A DNA stretch of 64,000 bases from PALSA-1003 sp963791945 (GTDB lineage: Bacteria; Pseudomonadota; Gammaproteobacteria; Burkholderiales; Casimicrobiaceae): assembly GCA_963791945.1 (NCBI GenBank), contig CAWBUD010000002.1:2418001-2482000 (forward strand), in the 5' to 3' direction. Position numbers and translations under genes: made by a program. The stretch's first letter is position 1, and every line of letters begins with the position of its first letter. The notes under the pieces were generated by a model. That model made no database searches. It saw only the letters and a list, made by a program, of their open reading frames with translations, and was not told the DNA's origin. Below, piece by piece: positions 8,369 to 17,525 of the stretch.

Positions 8369-10195
8369 CTACTTCGTCGCCGCCTTGCGCCGGCCGACGT
8401 CGACGTCGTAATACATCCAGGCGTGCGGGTCGAAAATGTTGTACTTGTAGCCGTGCACCCAGGGATGGACGACGATGTTTTCGATCCGATAGGCATGCAG
8501 GACCCACGGCGCGTAGGCCACGACGAGCTGGGACATTCGCCTGTAGAGCTGCGTTCGCTCCGGACTGTCGCGCATACGCTCGGCCTTGTCGTAGAGGGCG
8601 TTGAACTCGGGCAGATCGAAGCGGGACAGGTTGGTCACGCCCTTGTGCGGTCCGTAGAGCAGGTCGAAGAACGTGCCGCCGTTTGTGTTGGTGGCGGTAT
8701 TGCCGAGGGCCCACATCTGGAGCTGGCCCGCAAGAGCCTGCTTGAGCGTGTCGGGAAACTTCTGCTTGGTGAACTCAATGCGGATGCCGATTGCATCCAT
8801 GCTCCGTTTCCACAGCTCGTCGAACTGGCGATAGATCGCCGACGGGTCGGAGGCGAGCGTGAGCTTGAGCGGCTTGCCGTCCGGCAGATCGCGCCAGCCG
8901 TCGCCGTCGCGATCCACGTAGCCGAACTTGTCGAGCAGCGCCTTCGCCCCCGCGACGTCGTGCGTCGGATTGCCCTTGAACGACGGGTCGTAGCCGAAGA
9001 CGTTGGGCGGAACCGGCTGTGTCGCGACCTGAGCCTGGTCGAGGCGGATGACGTGGATTTCGTCGTCGTTGTTGTACGCCATGCTGATCGCGCGCCGCAG
9101 CGCGATCTTGTCCGGCGTGTAGCCGCCGACCACCGGATCCTCCATGTTGAAGTAGGTGTAAGTGACGCTGGGCTGCACGCCGCGAAGGTGCACGATGCCG
9201 CGCGCGGCGTATTCGGGCTTGAGCTTGTCGCCGTTGAGCAGCTTCGTGACCAGGTCGGTCGGGATGGTGATGTAGTCGAGCTCGCCTTTCTCGAAGGCGA
9301 GCAGCCGCGGGTTCGATTCCTCGATGATCACGATTTCGATGCGCCCGATGATCGGAAGCTTCTTTCCCCGCATCTCGCTCTCCAGCGCGCGATCTTCTGC
9401 CTGCGCGCTCTCCGGAAAGCGGGCGTCGCGAAAATTCGGATTGGCTTCCAGCACGATCTGCTGCGTGCGGCGCCACGACTTCAGGTAATACGGGCCCGTC
9501 CCGACGGGGTGCTCCATGACCCAGCCGCTGGGATCGCCGTACGCGGTCACGACTTCCCGCGCGACCGCGGCGGCTCCCGAGGAGGTCAGATCGGCGAGCA
9601 AATCATAGGCCGGATAGTTGAGCTTGAGGCGGATGGTGTAGCGATCGATGGCCTGGGCGCCCTCGAACGGCGCGTCGTAGTCGAACCTGCCGGTCTTCTT
9701 CGCCGCCTCGATCGCCGCCCTCGCGCCGACGAGCCGGTCGTCGAAGATCTGGGCGTTGATCGAGCGCAGCCTGGGGTCGATCAGCCGCTTCCACGAGTAG
9801 ACGTAGTCGGCGGCGGTGAGCTCGCGCTTCTTGCCCTTGAAGGCGGGGTCGTCGGCGAAATAGATGCCGGGCCGCACCTTGATGGTCCACGTCAGGCCGT
9901 CGGCGGAGATCTCCGGCAGCGCAGCGGCGGTATTGGGGACGACCTTGTAGGGGCGCGCCAGGTAGTCGTAGCGGTAGAGCGGATCGAAGATCTCGCGGTT
10001 GACGTAGTTCGAGTAGAGATCGCCGGTCGCCTGGGGATCGAACCCGTTCTCGGGTGCGACGAAGACGACATGGAGAACCTTGTTCATGTCGGCCGCCATC
10101 GCGGGCGCCGCGATCACCGGGGAGATCAGCAGCAGCGCGCACAGGCCGTTGCGCGCCAGCGTCGTCATGCGAAGCCTTCCCCCGCGGGTATTCAT
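8369..10195 (-). CDS. Peptide-type ABC transporter substrate-binding protein, paralogue 2
   Basis: 608 residues from ATG at 10195, or 599 from ATG at 10168. The leader NGLCALLLISPVIAAPAMAAD is a Sec signal with an AMA cleavage site. It shares with its neighbours the motifs GFDPQATGDLYSNYVNREIF, YVYSWKRLIDPRL, VGTGPYYLKSWRR and FNMEDPVVGGY. The start overlaps the stop of paralogue 3 by four bases (ATGA at 10192-10195), indicating translational coupling. The very long open frame running on to 11620 is the shadow of paralogue 3 and is not coding. Confidence 0.88.
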   Translation of the reverse strand: MNTRGGRLRMTTLARNGLCALLLISPVIAAPAMAADMNKVLHVVFVAPENGFDPQATGDLYSNYVNREIFDPLYRYDYLARPYKVVPNTAAALPEISADGLTWTIKVRPGIYFADDPAFKGKKRELTAADYVYSWKRLIDPRLRSINAQIFDDRLVGARAAIEAAKKTGRFDYDAPFEGAQAIDRYTIRLKLNYPAYDLLADLTSSGAAAVAREVVTAYGDPSGWVMEHPVGTGPYYLKSWRRTQQIVLEANPNFRDARFPESAQAEDRALESEMRGKKLPIIGRIEIVIIEESNPRLLAFEKGELDYITIPTDLVTKLLNGDKLKPEYAARGIVHLRGVQPSVTYTYFNMEDPVVGGYTPDKIALRRAISMAYNNDDEIHVIRLDQAQVATQPVPPNVFGYDPSFKGNPTHDVAGAKALLDKFGYVDRDGDGWRDLPDGKPLKLTLASDPSAIYRQFDELWKRSMDAIGIRIEFTKQKFPDTLKQALAGQLQMWALGNTATNTNGGTFFDLLYGPHKGVTNLSRFDLPEFNALYDKAERMRDSPERTQLYRRMSQLVVAYAPWVLHAYRIENIVVHPWVHGYKYNIFDPHAWMYYDVDVGRRKAATK

Positions 10196-11997
10196 CGGCT
10201 CGCCATGGACCGGCGAGCGACATCCAGGTCGAGGTATTTCCAGGGATACTGATCGAACACGTTGTGCTTGTAGCCGAGCACCCACGGATAGACGAGCACG
10301 GTCTCGTAGCGGAACGCGTCCAGCTTCCACGGTGCATAGGCGGTCACGAGTTGCGACATGCGTTGGAACAGGCGTGTTCGCTCGGGCGAGTCCGGAAGCT
10401 GCCGCGCCTGCTCGTAGAGCTTGTCGTACTCGGGAAGCCTGAAGCGCGCGAGATTGGTCACGCCGGAATGCGGCCCGTAGAGGAGATCGAGAAAGCCGAA
10501 GCCTTCGGTCGTGTTGCTGATATTGCCGAGCGACCACATCTGCAGCTGGCCGGCCCGTCCCATCTTCAGCAGATCGGGCCACTTCTGCTTGACGAATTCC
10601 AGCTGCAAGCCGACCGCGTCCATGCTCTTCTTCCACAGCTCGTCGAGCTGGCGGTCGATCGCGGAAGGCGGCGAAGCGATGGTCAGGATCAGCGGCTTCC
10701 CGTCCGGAAGGTCCCGCCACCCGTCGCCGTTCCGATCGACATAGCCGAACTTGTCGAGCAGCGCCTTGGCCGCCGCCGGATCGAAGCGCCCGTGACCGTT
10801 GAACTTCGGATCGTACCCGGTGACGTTGGGCGGAATCGGCTGGGTCGCTGGCTCGCCCTGACCCTGACGCACGATGCGGATCTCGTCGTCGGTGTTGTAA
10901 GCCATGCCGATCGCGCGCCGCAGTGCGATCTTGTCGTTGCCGTAGCCCCCGACGACCGGGTCTTCCATGTTGAAGTAGGTATACGAGATCGCGGGCTGGA
11001 CGGCGCGCCACATCTGCACGCCCTGCCGCGTGTACCTGGGTTTGAGCTTGTCGTTCGCGTCGAGCACGTTGCGGATGAGATCGACCGGCACCGCGACGAA
11101 GTCGAGCTCCCGGTTCTCGAACGAGAGCAGCCGCGGGTTGGACTCCTCGATGATCGAGATCTCGATGCGGCCGATCTGCGGCAGCTTCTTGCCACGCATG
11201 CTCGCCAGCAGTTGGCGGTCCGCGGGATCGTGGCTGTCGGGAAAGAAGACATCTCGATAACCCGGATTTGCCTCGAGCACGATCTTCTGTCCGCGCCGCC
11301 ATTCCTTGAGGCGATACGGGCCAGTACCGACCGGATTGGCCATCGCCCAGCCGCTCGCGTCTCCGTAAGCGGCAATGACCTCGCGCGCGACCGCAGCCGT
11401 CGCCGCCGTCGTCAGATCCGAGAGCAGATCGTAGGAAGGGTAGTTGAGCTTGATCCGAATGGTGTACCGATCGGTCGCCTGCAGGCCCTCGATCGGCGCC
11501 TCGTAATCGAACCTCCCGGTTTCCTTGGCTGCCGACACGGCGGTCTCGGTGCCGACGACCCGCCCCTCGAAGATCTGTTCGGAGATCGAGCGCATCCTCG
11601 GATCGAGCACGCGCTTCCAAGAGTAGACGTAGTCGGCGGCGGTAAGCTCCCGCTTCGCGCCTTTGAATGCCGGGTCATCGGTGAAGTAGATTCCCCGCTT
11701 CACCTTGATGGTCCAGGTCTTGCCGTCTTGCGAAATGTCCGGCAGCGCAACCGCCGTATTGGGGACGATCTTGTACGGACGCGCCAAGTAGTCGTAGGTG
11801 TAGAGCGACTCGAAGATCACGCGGTTGACGTAGTTCGAATAAGCGTCGCCTCCGGCCTGCGGATCGAAGCCGGTCTCTGCCGCGGCGAACGCGACGCGCA
11901 GGGTCTTGGCCGGGCCGGCGGCGACAGCGCTGTCGAGCGGCGACAGCACGAGCGCCGCCAGGAATGCGGCGCCCAGTGCATGGAGGCGGCGTATCAC
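10192..11997 (-). CDS. Peptide-type ABC transporter substrate-binding protein, paralogue 3
   Basis: 601 residues from GTG at 11997. The signal peptide is VIRRLHALGAAFLAALVLSP, ending before AVAAGPAK. Core motifs are GFDPQAGGDAYSNYVNRVIF, YVYSWKRVLDPRM, VGTGPYRLKEWRRGQ and FNMEDPVVGGYG. The GTG overlaps the gpx stop (GTGA at 11994-11997), so translation is probably coupled to gpx. This is the first of the three paralogues in transcription order. Sequence identity among the three looks high throughout, consistent with tandem duplication and later divergence. Confidence 0.87.
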   Translation of the reverse strand: MIRRLHALGAAFLAALVLSPLDSAVAAGPAKTLRVAFAAAETGFDPQAGGDAYSNYVNRVIFESLYTYDYLARPYKIVPNTAVALPDISQDGKTWTIKVKRGIYFTDDPAFKGAKRELTAADYVYSWKRVLDPRMRSISEQIFEGRVVGTETAVSAAKETGRFDYEAPIEGLQATDRYTIRIKLNYPSYDLLSDLTTAATAAVAREVIAAYGDASGWAMANPVGTGPYRLKEWRRGQKIVLEANPGYRDVFFPDSHDPADRQLLASMRGKKLPQIGRIEISIIEESNPRLLSFENRELDFVAVPVDLIRNVLDANDKLKPRYTRQGVQMWRAVQPAISYTYFNMEDPVVGGYGNDKIALRRAIGMAYNTDDEIRIVRQGQGEPATQPIPPNVTGYDPKFNGHGRFDPAAAKALLDKFGYVDRNGDGWRDLPDGKPLILTIASPPSAIDRQLDELWKKSMDAVGLQLEFVKQKWPDLLKMGRAGQLQMWSLGNISNTTEGFGFLDLLYGPHSGVTNLARFRLPEYDKLYEQARQLPDSPERTRLFQRMSQLVTAYAPWKLDAFRYETVLVYPWVLGYKHNVFDQYPWKYLDLDVARRSMASR

Positions 11998-12473
11998 AGG
12001 AGCTTTTCGATGTCGCCGGCAATCGCCTGCGGCTCGACGTTCGGGGCGTAGCGCTCGACGACATTGCCCTTGCGATCGACCAGGAACTTGGTGAAGTTCC
12101 ACTTGATCGCCTCGGAGCCGAGGAGCCCGGGTTTCGTCTTCTTCAGATACCGGTACAGCGGCGCGGCGTTGTCGCCGTTGACGTCGATCTTGGCGAACAG
12201 AGGGAATTTGACGCCGTAGTTGAGCTCGCAGAACTGCGCGATCTCGTCTTCCGATCCCGGCTCCTGAGCGCCGAACTGGTTGCAGGGAAAGCCGAGGACT
12301 TCGAGGCCCTGCGCATGCAGCTTCTCGTACAGAGCCTCGAGGCCCTTGTATTGCGGCGTGAACCCGCACTTGCTGGCGACGTTCACGATCAGCATGACCT
12401 TGTCCTTGTAGCGGTCGAGCTGCTGTTGCTTGCCCTTGATGTCCTCGACCGAGATGTCGTAGATGCTTGCCAT
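11994..12473 (-). CDS. gpx: Glutathione peroxidase family thiol peroxidase
   Basis: 159 residues. Reduces hydroperoxides using a cysteine rather than selenocysteine: Cys36 in NVASKCGFTPQ. The family motifs LGFPCNQFGAQEPG and IKWNFTKFLVDRKG provide the Gln and Trp of the catalytic site. I chose ATG at 12473 (MASIYDI); an ATG 18 bases upstream adds residues not typical of the family. No signal peptide, so probably cytoplasmic. It is the first gene of an apparent operon with the three substrate-binding proteins, an unusual partnership. Confidence 0.93.
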   Translation of the reverse strand: MASIYDISVEDIKGKQQQLDRYKDKVMLIVNVASKCGFTPQYKGLEALYEKLHAQGLEVLGFPCNQFGAQEPGSEDEIAQFCELNYGVKFPLFAKIDVNGDNAAPLYRYLKKTKPGLLGSEAIKWNFTKFLVDRKGNVVERYAPNVEPQAIAGDIEKLL

Positions 12474-12532
12474 GAGAGCCCCGCATTTCAAAGTGTTTGA
12501 CCGGCAGAATTATGCGCTGGCCGATGCAAGCT

Positions 12533-12622
12533 GTCGTCCCCGCGCAAGCGGGGACCCAGCGTCTTTGCTGCCTGCCAACGTCACTGGATTCCCGCTCAGT
12601 GACGCAAATGAGCGGGAATGAC
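12533..12622. repeat. Dispersed palindromic element, family B, copy R5
   Basis: Left arm GTCGTCCCCGCGCAAGCGGG as in R2 and R7. The right arm is a longer hairpin: ATTCCCGCTCA and TGAGCGGGAAT around a GTGACGCAAA loop. It lies between the gpx start and the stop of the 5-oxoprolinase gene (12627), in a position to terminate that transcript. Confidence 0.82.
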
Positions 12623-12626
12623 CATT

Positions 12627-15600
12627 TCAATCCGGCGTCCCGAATCCGCCGCCGCCGGGCGTCTGTACGACGAACACATCACCAGGCTGCATCTCCACCT
12701 GGAACGTAGCGCCGAATTCCTCCCGGCTTCCGTCGGCGCGTTCGACCCAGTTGCGGCCGCGAGCGCCCGGTTGGCCGCCGCTGACGCCGAAGGGCGCGAT
12801 GCGGCGGTGGTTGGCCAGCATGACCGCGGTCATCGGCTCCAGGAAGCGCACCCTCCGCTCTCCGCCGTCGCCGCCGCGGTGACGGCCCGCGCCACCGCTG
12901 CCGCGCCGGATGCGGTAGGCGTCGAGCCGCACGGGGAAGCGCCATTCGAGCACCTCGGGATCGGTGAGTCGCGAGTTCGTCATGTGCGTCTGCACGACGC
13001 TCGCGCCGTCGAAATCCGGGCCGGCTCCGGACCCGCCGGAAATCGTCTCGTAGTACTGGTAGCGCTCGTTGCCGAAGGTGAAATTGTTCATCGTGCCCTG
13101 CGAGGCCGCGAGCACGCCCAGCGCGCCGTAGAGCGTATCGGTGATCACCTGCGAGGTTTCGACGTTGCCGGCGACGACCGCGGCCGGATAGCGCGGCCTG
13201 AGCATCGAGCCGTCGGGAATGACGATCTCGAGCGGCCTCAGGCATCCCGCATTCATCGGAATCTCGGCGTCGACCAGCGTGCGGAAGACGTACAGGACAG
13301 CTGCCTTGCAAACCGCCGAAGGCGCGTTGAAGTTGTCGGGCTGCTCGCCGCTGGTACCGGTGAAATCGATCCGTGCGGCGCGGCCATGCTTGTCGACACG
13401 TATGGCGACCGCGATCTTCGCGCCGCTGTCCATCTCGTACTCGAAGTGCCCATCCTTCAACGCATCGAGCACGCGCCGCACCGCTTCCTCGGCGTTGTCC
13501 TGTACGTGCTTCATGTAGGCACGCACGACGGAAAGTCCGAAATGCTCGACCATGCGCTCGAGCTCGACGATGCCCTTGGTGCATGCGGCGACCTGCGCCC
13601 GCAGGTCGGCGAGGTTCTGGTCGATGTTGCGCGCCGGATACGGGCCCGAGGCCAGGATCGTGCGGAGCTCGCTCTCGAGGAAGCGCCCCTCGGCGACGAG
13701 CTGCACGTTGTCGAGCAGCACGCCCTCCTCGTCCACGTGCCTCGAATCCGGCGGCATCGATCCAGGCGTGATGCCGCCGATGTCCGCATGGTGGCCGCGG
13801 GAAGCGACGTAGAACTCGGGCCTCATGTCGTCCCCGCGCAAGCGGGGACCCGGCGTCGTGGCTTCGCTTTCGGTGCGAAAGTCACTGGGTCCCCGCTGGA
13901 GCCTGGCCCCGAATGCTTGAATCGGGGGCGGGGACGACGAAGAAAGGAACACCGGCGCGATCACCGTGACGTCCGGCAGATGCGTGCCGCCGTTGTACGG
14001 GGCGTTGAGCACGAACACGTCGCCGGGTCGCATCGAGCCGGCGCGCCGGTCGATGATGGTCTTCACGCTCTCGCCCATCGAGCCCAAGTGCACCGGCATG
14101 TGCGGGGCATTGGCGATCAGACTGCCATCGGCATCGAAGAGCGCGCAGGAAAAATCGAGCCGCTCCTTGATGTTCACCGAGTAGGCGGTGTTCGCCAGCG
14201 TCACGCCCATCTGCTCGGCGATCGCCATGAAAAGATTGTTGAAGACTTCCAGCAGCACCGGGTCGGCTCTCGTGCCGATGGCGTGCTCGCGCTCCATCGG
14301 CACGACGCGCTCGAGCACGAGATGGTCGCGCGGGGAGAGCGTCGCCTCCCAGCCCGGCTCGACGACGGTCGTGGCATTCTGCTCGGCGATCACCGCGGGG
14401 CCCCGCACCCGGTCTCCCGGTCGCAGCGTCTCGCGCGCGTAGAGCGGCGCGTCGTGCCACGCTCCGCCGGTGAACACGCGACTCGTTTTCGCCGGAATCA
14501 GCGCGCCCGCACGCTCGGCGAACGTCGGCGCCCGTTCTTCGCCGGCGGGAGATGCTCCGATCGTCTCGACCGCGATGGCTTCGATGACGAGCGGCCTTTC
14601 CGGCATCAGGAAGCCGTAGTGAGACCGGTAGCGGCGCTCGAACTCGGCGACCAGCGACGATACCGTTTCCAAAGCCCGCTCCGTGCCCGGCGGCAGCGGT
14701 ATCTCCAGCGTCGTGTCCGTTCCGTCGTATTTGAGATGCAGCGTGCGCTGGAGTGAAATGCGCTCTCCGGCGATGCCCTGCGGCTCCAGTTCCGCGCGCG
14801 CGGCGCGCGAGAGCTCTTCGAAGAGCGGAGCGCACAGGGCGAGGCCGTCCGCGGAAAGTCCGGCCTCGACCGCCCTGGCCTTGAGCGCCCGCACGTCAGC
14901 GAGCCCCATCCCGTAGGCGGAAAGCACGCCGGCCAGCGGATGGACGAACACCCGGGTCATTCCCAGGGCGTCCGCGACCGCACACGCGTGCTGGCCGCCG
15001 GCGCCACCGAAGCAGCACAGCGTGTACTCGGTCACGTCGTAGCCGCGCTCGACCGAGATATGCTTGATCGCGTGCGCCATGTTGTCGACGGCGATCTTGA
15101 GAAAGCCTTCGGCGACCTCCTCGGCGGTTCTGTGCTGGCCCGTTTTTGCTTCGACCTCGGCGGCGAGCGCCCCGAACTTCGCACGCACGGTTTCTGCATC
15201 GAGCGGCAGATCGCCTCGCGGCCCGAAGACGCGCGGAAAGAGGGCCGGATCGATCTTTCCCACCATGACGTTGCAGTCCGTGACGGTCAGCGGCCCGCCA
15301 CGGCGATACGACGCCGGCCCCGGATTCGCGCCGGCCGACTCCGGACCGACGCGGAAACGCGATCCGTCGAAGGCGACGATCGACCCGCCTCCCGCGGCGA
15401 CGGTATGGATCTGCATCATCGGCGCGGTGATGCGCACGCCCGCCACCTCGGTGACGAACGCGCGCTCGAATCCATATTCGGGACCGGCGTAATGTGTCAC
15501 GTCGGTCGACGTCCCGCCCATGTCGAAGCCGATGATCCTGTCGAATCCCGCGAGCTTCGATACCTCGACTGCGCCGACGACCCCGCCGGCCGGGCCGGAC

Positions 15601-16382
15601 AGAATCGCGTCCTTGCCCTGGAACCGGTGCGCTTCCGTCAGTCCGCCAGAAGACTGCATGAACTGCAGGCGCACGCCGGGCAGATCGCCCTCGACCTGCG
15701 CAACGTAGCGGCGGAGTATCGGCGACAGATACGCGTCCACCACGGTCGTGTCGCCGCGCGAAACGAGCTTCATCAACGGGCTCACCTCGTGGCTCGCCGA
15801 CACCTGTCCGAAACCGATGGCGCGCGCGAGCGCGGCGAGCCGCCGCTCGTGGTCGGGATGGCGATAACCGTGCATGAGCACGATCGCGCAGGCGTGGATC
15901 CCGTCCACGTAGGCCGCGCGCAGCTGCCGCTCCGCATCCTCGAGATCGAGCGCGCGCACGAGCTCGCCGCGGGCACCGACGCGCTCGTCGATCTCGATCA
16001 CGCGCTCGTAGACCAGGCTCGGCAGCACGATCCGGCGAACGAAGAGCTTGGGACGATTCTGGTAGGCGATGCGCAGCGCATCGGCAAACCCGCGCGTGAT
16101 GACGAGCACCGTGCGCTCGCCCTTGCGCTCGAGAAGGGCGTTGGTCGCGACCGTGGTGCCCATCCGCACGGTCTCGATGGCGCCCGGAGGGATCGGTGCC
16201 TCCGGCGGCACGCCGAGCAACGCCCGGATCCCGGCGACTGCCGCGTCGCGATAGCGCTCCGGATTCTCCGAAAGGAGCTTGTGCGTTATGAGGGTGCCGT
16301 CGGGCCGGCGGGCGACGATGTCGGTGAAGGTCCCCCCGCGGTCTATCCAGAATTGCCAGCGGCCGGGCGGCGAGTCGGTCAT
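12627..16382 (-). CDS. 5-oxoprolinase (ATP-hydrolysing), HyuA-HyuB fusion
   Basis: 1251 residues. Hydrolyses 5-oxo-L-proline to glutamate with ATP. The start MTDSPPGRWQFWIDRGGTFT matches the full-length OPLAH type. The HyuA-like half (about 1-690) contains RGGTFTDIV, FDMGGTSTDV and GGGSIVAFDG; the HyuB-like half (from about 715) contains LEVFNNLFMAIAEQMG, LNAPYNGGTHLPDVTV and ASRGHHADIGG. Between the last two motifs, residues about 815-852 are encoded by palindromic repeat R6, in frame. The fusion type favours 5-oxoprolinase over separate hydantoinase subunits, but N-substituted hydantoins remain possible. It is divergent from a TRAP transporter that might import its substrate. A perfect TATAAT (16433-16438, minus strand) lies about 50 bases upstream. 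Confidence 0.87.
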   Translation of the reverse strand: MTDSPPGRWQFWIDRGGTFTDIVARRPDGTLITHKLLSENPERYRDAAVAGIRALLGVPPEAPIPPGAIETVRMGTTVATNALLERKGERTVLVITRGFADALRIAYQNRPKLFVRRIVLPSLVYERVIEIDERVGARGELVRALDLEDAERQLRAAYVDGIHACAIVLMHGYRHPDHERRLAALARAIGFGQVSASHEVSPLMKLVSRGDTTVVDAYLSPILRRYVAQVEGDLPGVRLQFMQSSGGLTEAHRFQGKDAILSGPAGGVVGAVEVSKLAGFDRIIGFDMGGTSTDVTHYAGPEYGFERAFVTEVAGVRITAPMMQIHTVAAGGGSIVAFDGSRFRVGPESAGANPGPASYRRGGPLTVTDCNVMVGKIDPALFPRVFGPRGDLPLDAETVRAKFGALAAEVEAKTGQHRTAEEVAEGFLKIAVDNMAHAIKHISVERGYDVTEYTLCCFGGAGGQHACAVADALGMTRVFVHPLAGVLSAYGMGLADVRALKARAVEAGLSADGLALCAPLFEELSRAARAELEPQGIAGERISLQRTLHLKYDGTDTTLEIPLPPGTERALETVSSLVAEFERRYRSHYGFLMPERPLVIEAIAVETIGASPAGEERAPTFAERAGALIPAKTSRVFTGGAWHDAPLYARETLRPGDRVRGPAVIAEQNATTVVEPGWEATLSPRDHLVLERVVPMEREHAIGTRADPVLLEVFNNLFMAIAEQMGVTLANTAYSVNIKERLDFSCALFDADGSLIANAPHMPVHLGSMGESVKTIIDRRAGSMRPGDVFVLNAPYNGGTHLPDVTVIAPVFLSSSSPPPIQAFGARLQRGPSDFRTESEATTPGPRLRGDDMRPEFYVASRGHHADIGGITPGSMPPDSRHVDEEGVLLDNVQLVAEGRFLESELRTILASGPYPARNIDQNLADLRAQVAACTKGIVELERMVEHFGLSVVRAYMKHVQDNAEEAVRRVLDALKDGHFEYEMDSGAKIAVAIRVDKHGRAARIDFTGTSGEQPDNFNAPSAVCKAAVLYVFRTLVDAEIPMNAGCLRPLEIVIPDGSMLRPRYPAAVVAGNVETSQVITDTLYGALGVLAASQGTMNNFTFGNERYQYYETISGGSGAGPDFDGASVVQTHMTNSRLTDPEVLEWRFPVRLDAYRIRRGSGGAGRHRGGDGGERRVRFLEPMTAVMLANHRRIAPFGVSGGQPGARGRNWVERADGSREEFGATFQVEMQPGDVFVVQTPGGGGFGTPD
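13827..13938. repeat. Dispersed palindromic element, family B, copy R6, inside a coding sequence
   Basis: Begins GTCGTCCCCGCGCAAGCGGG as in intergenic copies R5 and R7, continues with GTCACTGGGTCCCCGC and ends GGGGACGAC, with an extra hairpin (CCCCGAATGCTTGAATCGGG). It lies inside the 5-oxoprolinase gene without breaking the frame. The encoded residues (SSSSPPPIQAFGARLQ onward to about LRGDD) have no counterpart that I recall in the family. Confidence 0.85.
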
Positions 16383-16544
16383 GGTTAGCGCAAGAAGTCG
16401 GAAAGCGTCGGTCGCGACCGGTCCGTAGCAAGATTATAGCGGCGCGTTTTCTCGCCGCCCTCGTCCAACTATGATACAAATGCGCCGTTGCGCCGATCGC
16501 GCCGAAGAGCGCACGGCCCTATCCGAGAGACGCGGAGGAACCCA
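16383..16544. promoter_or_regulatory. Divergent promoter region, 5-oxoprolinase / TRAP transporter
   Basis: 162 bases between two divergent starts. The minus strand has a perfect TATAAT (16438 down to 16433) giving a leader of about 45 bases for the 5-oxoprolinase gene. The plus strand has TATGAT at 16470-16475 with only a weak -35 (TTTTCT). dctP has GGAGGA as ribosome site about eight bases before its ATG. No operator palindrome is obvious. Confidence 0.5.
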
Positions 16545-17516
16545 ATGAAATCGAGCCATCTCGCCGCTGCCGTCCTGAGCCTGTGCCTTGCCTTCGCGGC
16601 GAGCGCGCAAACCAAATGGGACATGCCGACGGCCTATCCCGCGAACAATTTCCACACCGAGAACATCACCCAGTTCGTCGCCGACGTCGACAAGGCCACC
16701 GGCGGGAAGCTCAAGATCACGGTGCACTCCAATGCGTCGCTGTTCAAGGCCAACGAGATCAAGCGCGCTGTGCAGACCGACCAGGCGCAGATCGGCGAGG
16801 TTCTTCTGTCGCTGCTTTCCAACGAAGATCCCGTCTTCGGCGTCGACTCGATACCATTCCTGGCGACGAGCTATGCCGACGCGGCCAAGCTCTGGAACGC
16901 ATCGCGCAAGGCGATCCAGGACCGGTTCGCCAAGCAGGGCATGCGCATTCTCTACGCGGTTCCCTGGCCGCCGCAGGGCATCTACTCGAGCAAGCCGATC
17001 AATACGCTCGCCGACATGAAGGGGCTGAAGCTGCGGACCTACAATCCCGCCACATCGCGGATCGCCGAGCTCGCGGGCGCGCAGCCCGTCACCATCCAGG
17101 CCGCCGAGCTCGCGCAGGCGATGGCCACGGGCGCTGTGAACGCGAACATCACCTCAGGCGCCACAGGCTACGACTCGAAGGCGTGGGAGCAGGTGAAGTA
17201 CTTCTACGACGCGCAGGCCTGGCTGCCGAAGAACATCGTGTTCGTGAACGACAAGGCGTTCGGCGCGCTGGACAAGGCGACCCAGGAGGCGGTGCTCAAG
17301 GCGGCGGCCGAGGCCGAGACGCGCGGGTGGAAAATCTCGCAGGAAAAGACGAAGTGGTACCTGGAGCAGCTCGCGAAGAACGGCATGACGGTCGCGCCGC
17401 CCTCGCCGGCGCTCGCGGCGGACCTGAAGAAAATCGGCGAGGAGATGACCGCCGAATGGATCAAGCAGGCCGGCAGCGACGGCCAGGCGATCGTGGACGC
17501 GTACAGAAAAATGTGA
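16545..17516 (+). CDS. dctP: TRAP transporter solute-binding protein
   Basis: 323 residues. Periplasmic binding protein of a tripartite ATP-independent transporter. The signal peptide is MKSSHLAAAVLSLCLAFAAS with cleavage near ASA-Q. The family (DctP/TAXI-type DctP) is shown by VHSNASLFKANEIKRAVQ, the ligand-arginine region LKLRTYNPATSRIAELAGAQ and the C-terminal helices. The start ATG at 16545 is preceded by GGAGGA. It is separated from dctQ by repeat R7. The ligand is unknown; the neighbouring 5-oxoprolinase makes pyroglutamate or a related acid a reasonable guess. Confidence 0.92.
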   Translation: MKSSHLAAAVLSLCLAFAASAQTKWDMPTAYPANNFHTENITQFVADVDKATGGKLKITVHSNASLFKANEIKRAVQTDQAQIGEVLLSLLSNEDPVFGVDSIPFLATSYADAAKLWNASRKAIQDRFAKQGMRILYAVPWPPQGIYSSKPINTLADMKGLKLRTYNPATSRIAELAGAQPVTIQAAELAQAMATGAVNANITSGATGYDSKAWEQVKYFYDAQAWLPKNIVFVNDKAFGALDKATQEAVLKAAAEAETRGWKISQEKTKWYLEQLAKNGMTVAPPSPALAADLKKIGEEMTAEWIKQAGSDGQAIVDAYRKM

Positions 17517-17525
17517 AGCCATATC

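Noticed and set aside
10196..11620. N-terminal half of the 1083-codon minus-strand frame ending at 8369
   Set aside because: This part is an out-of-frame shadow of paralogue 3; the real gene begins at 10195 with a signal peptide and an ATGA overlap.
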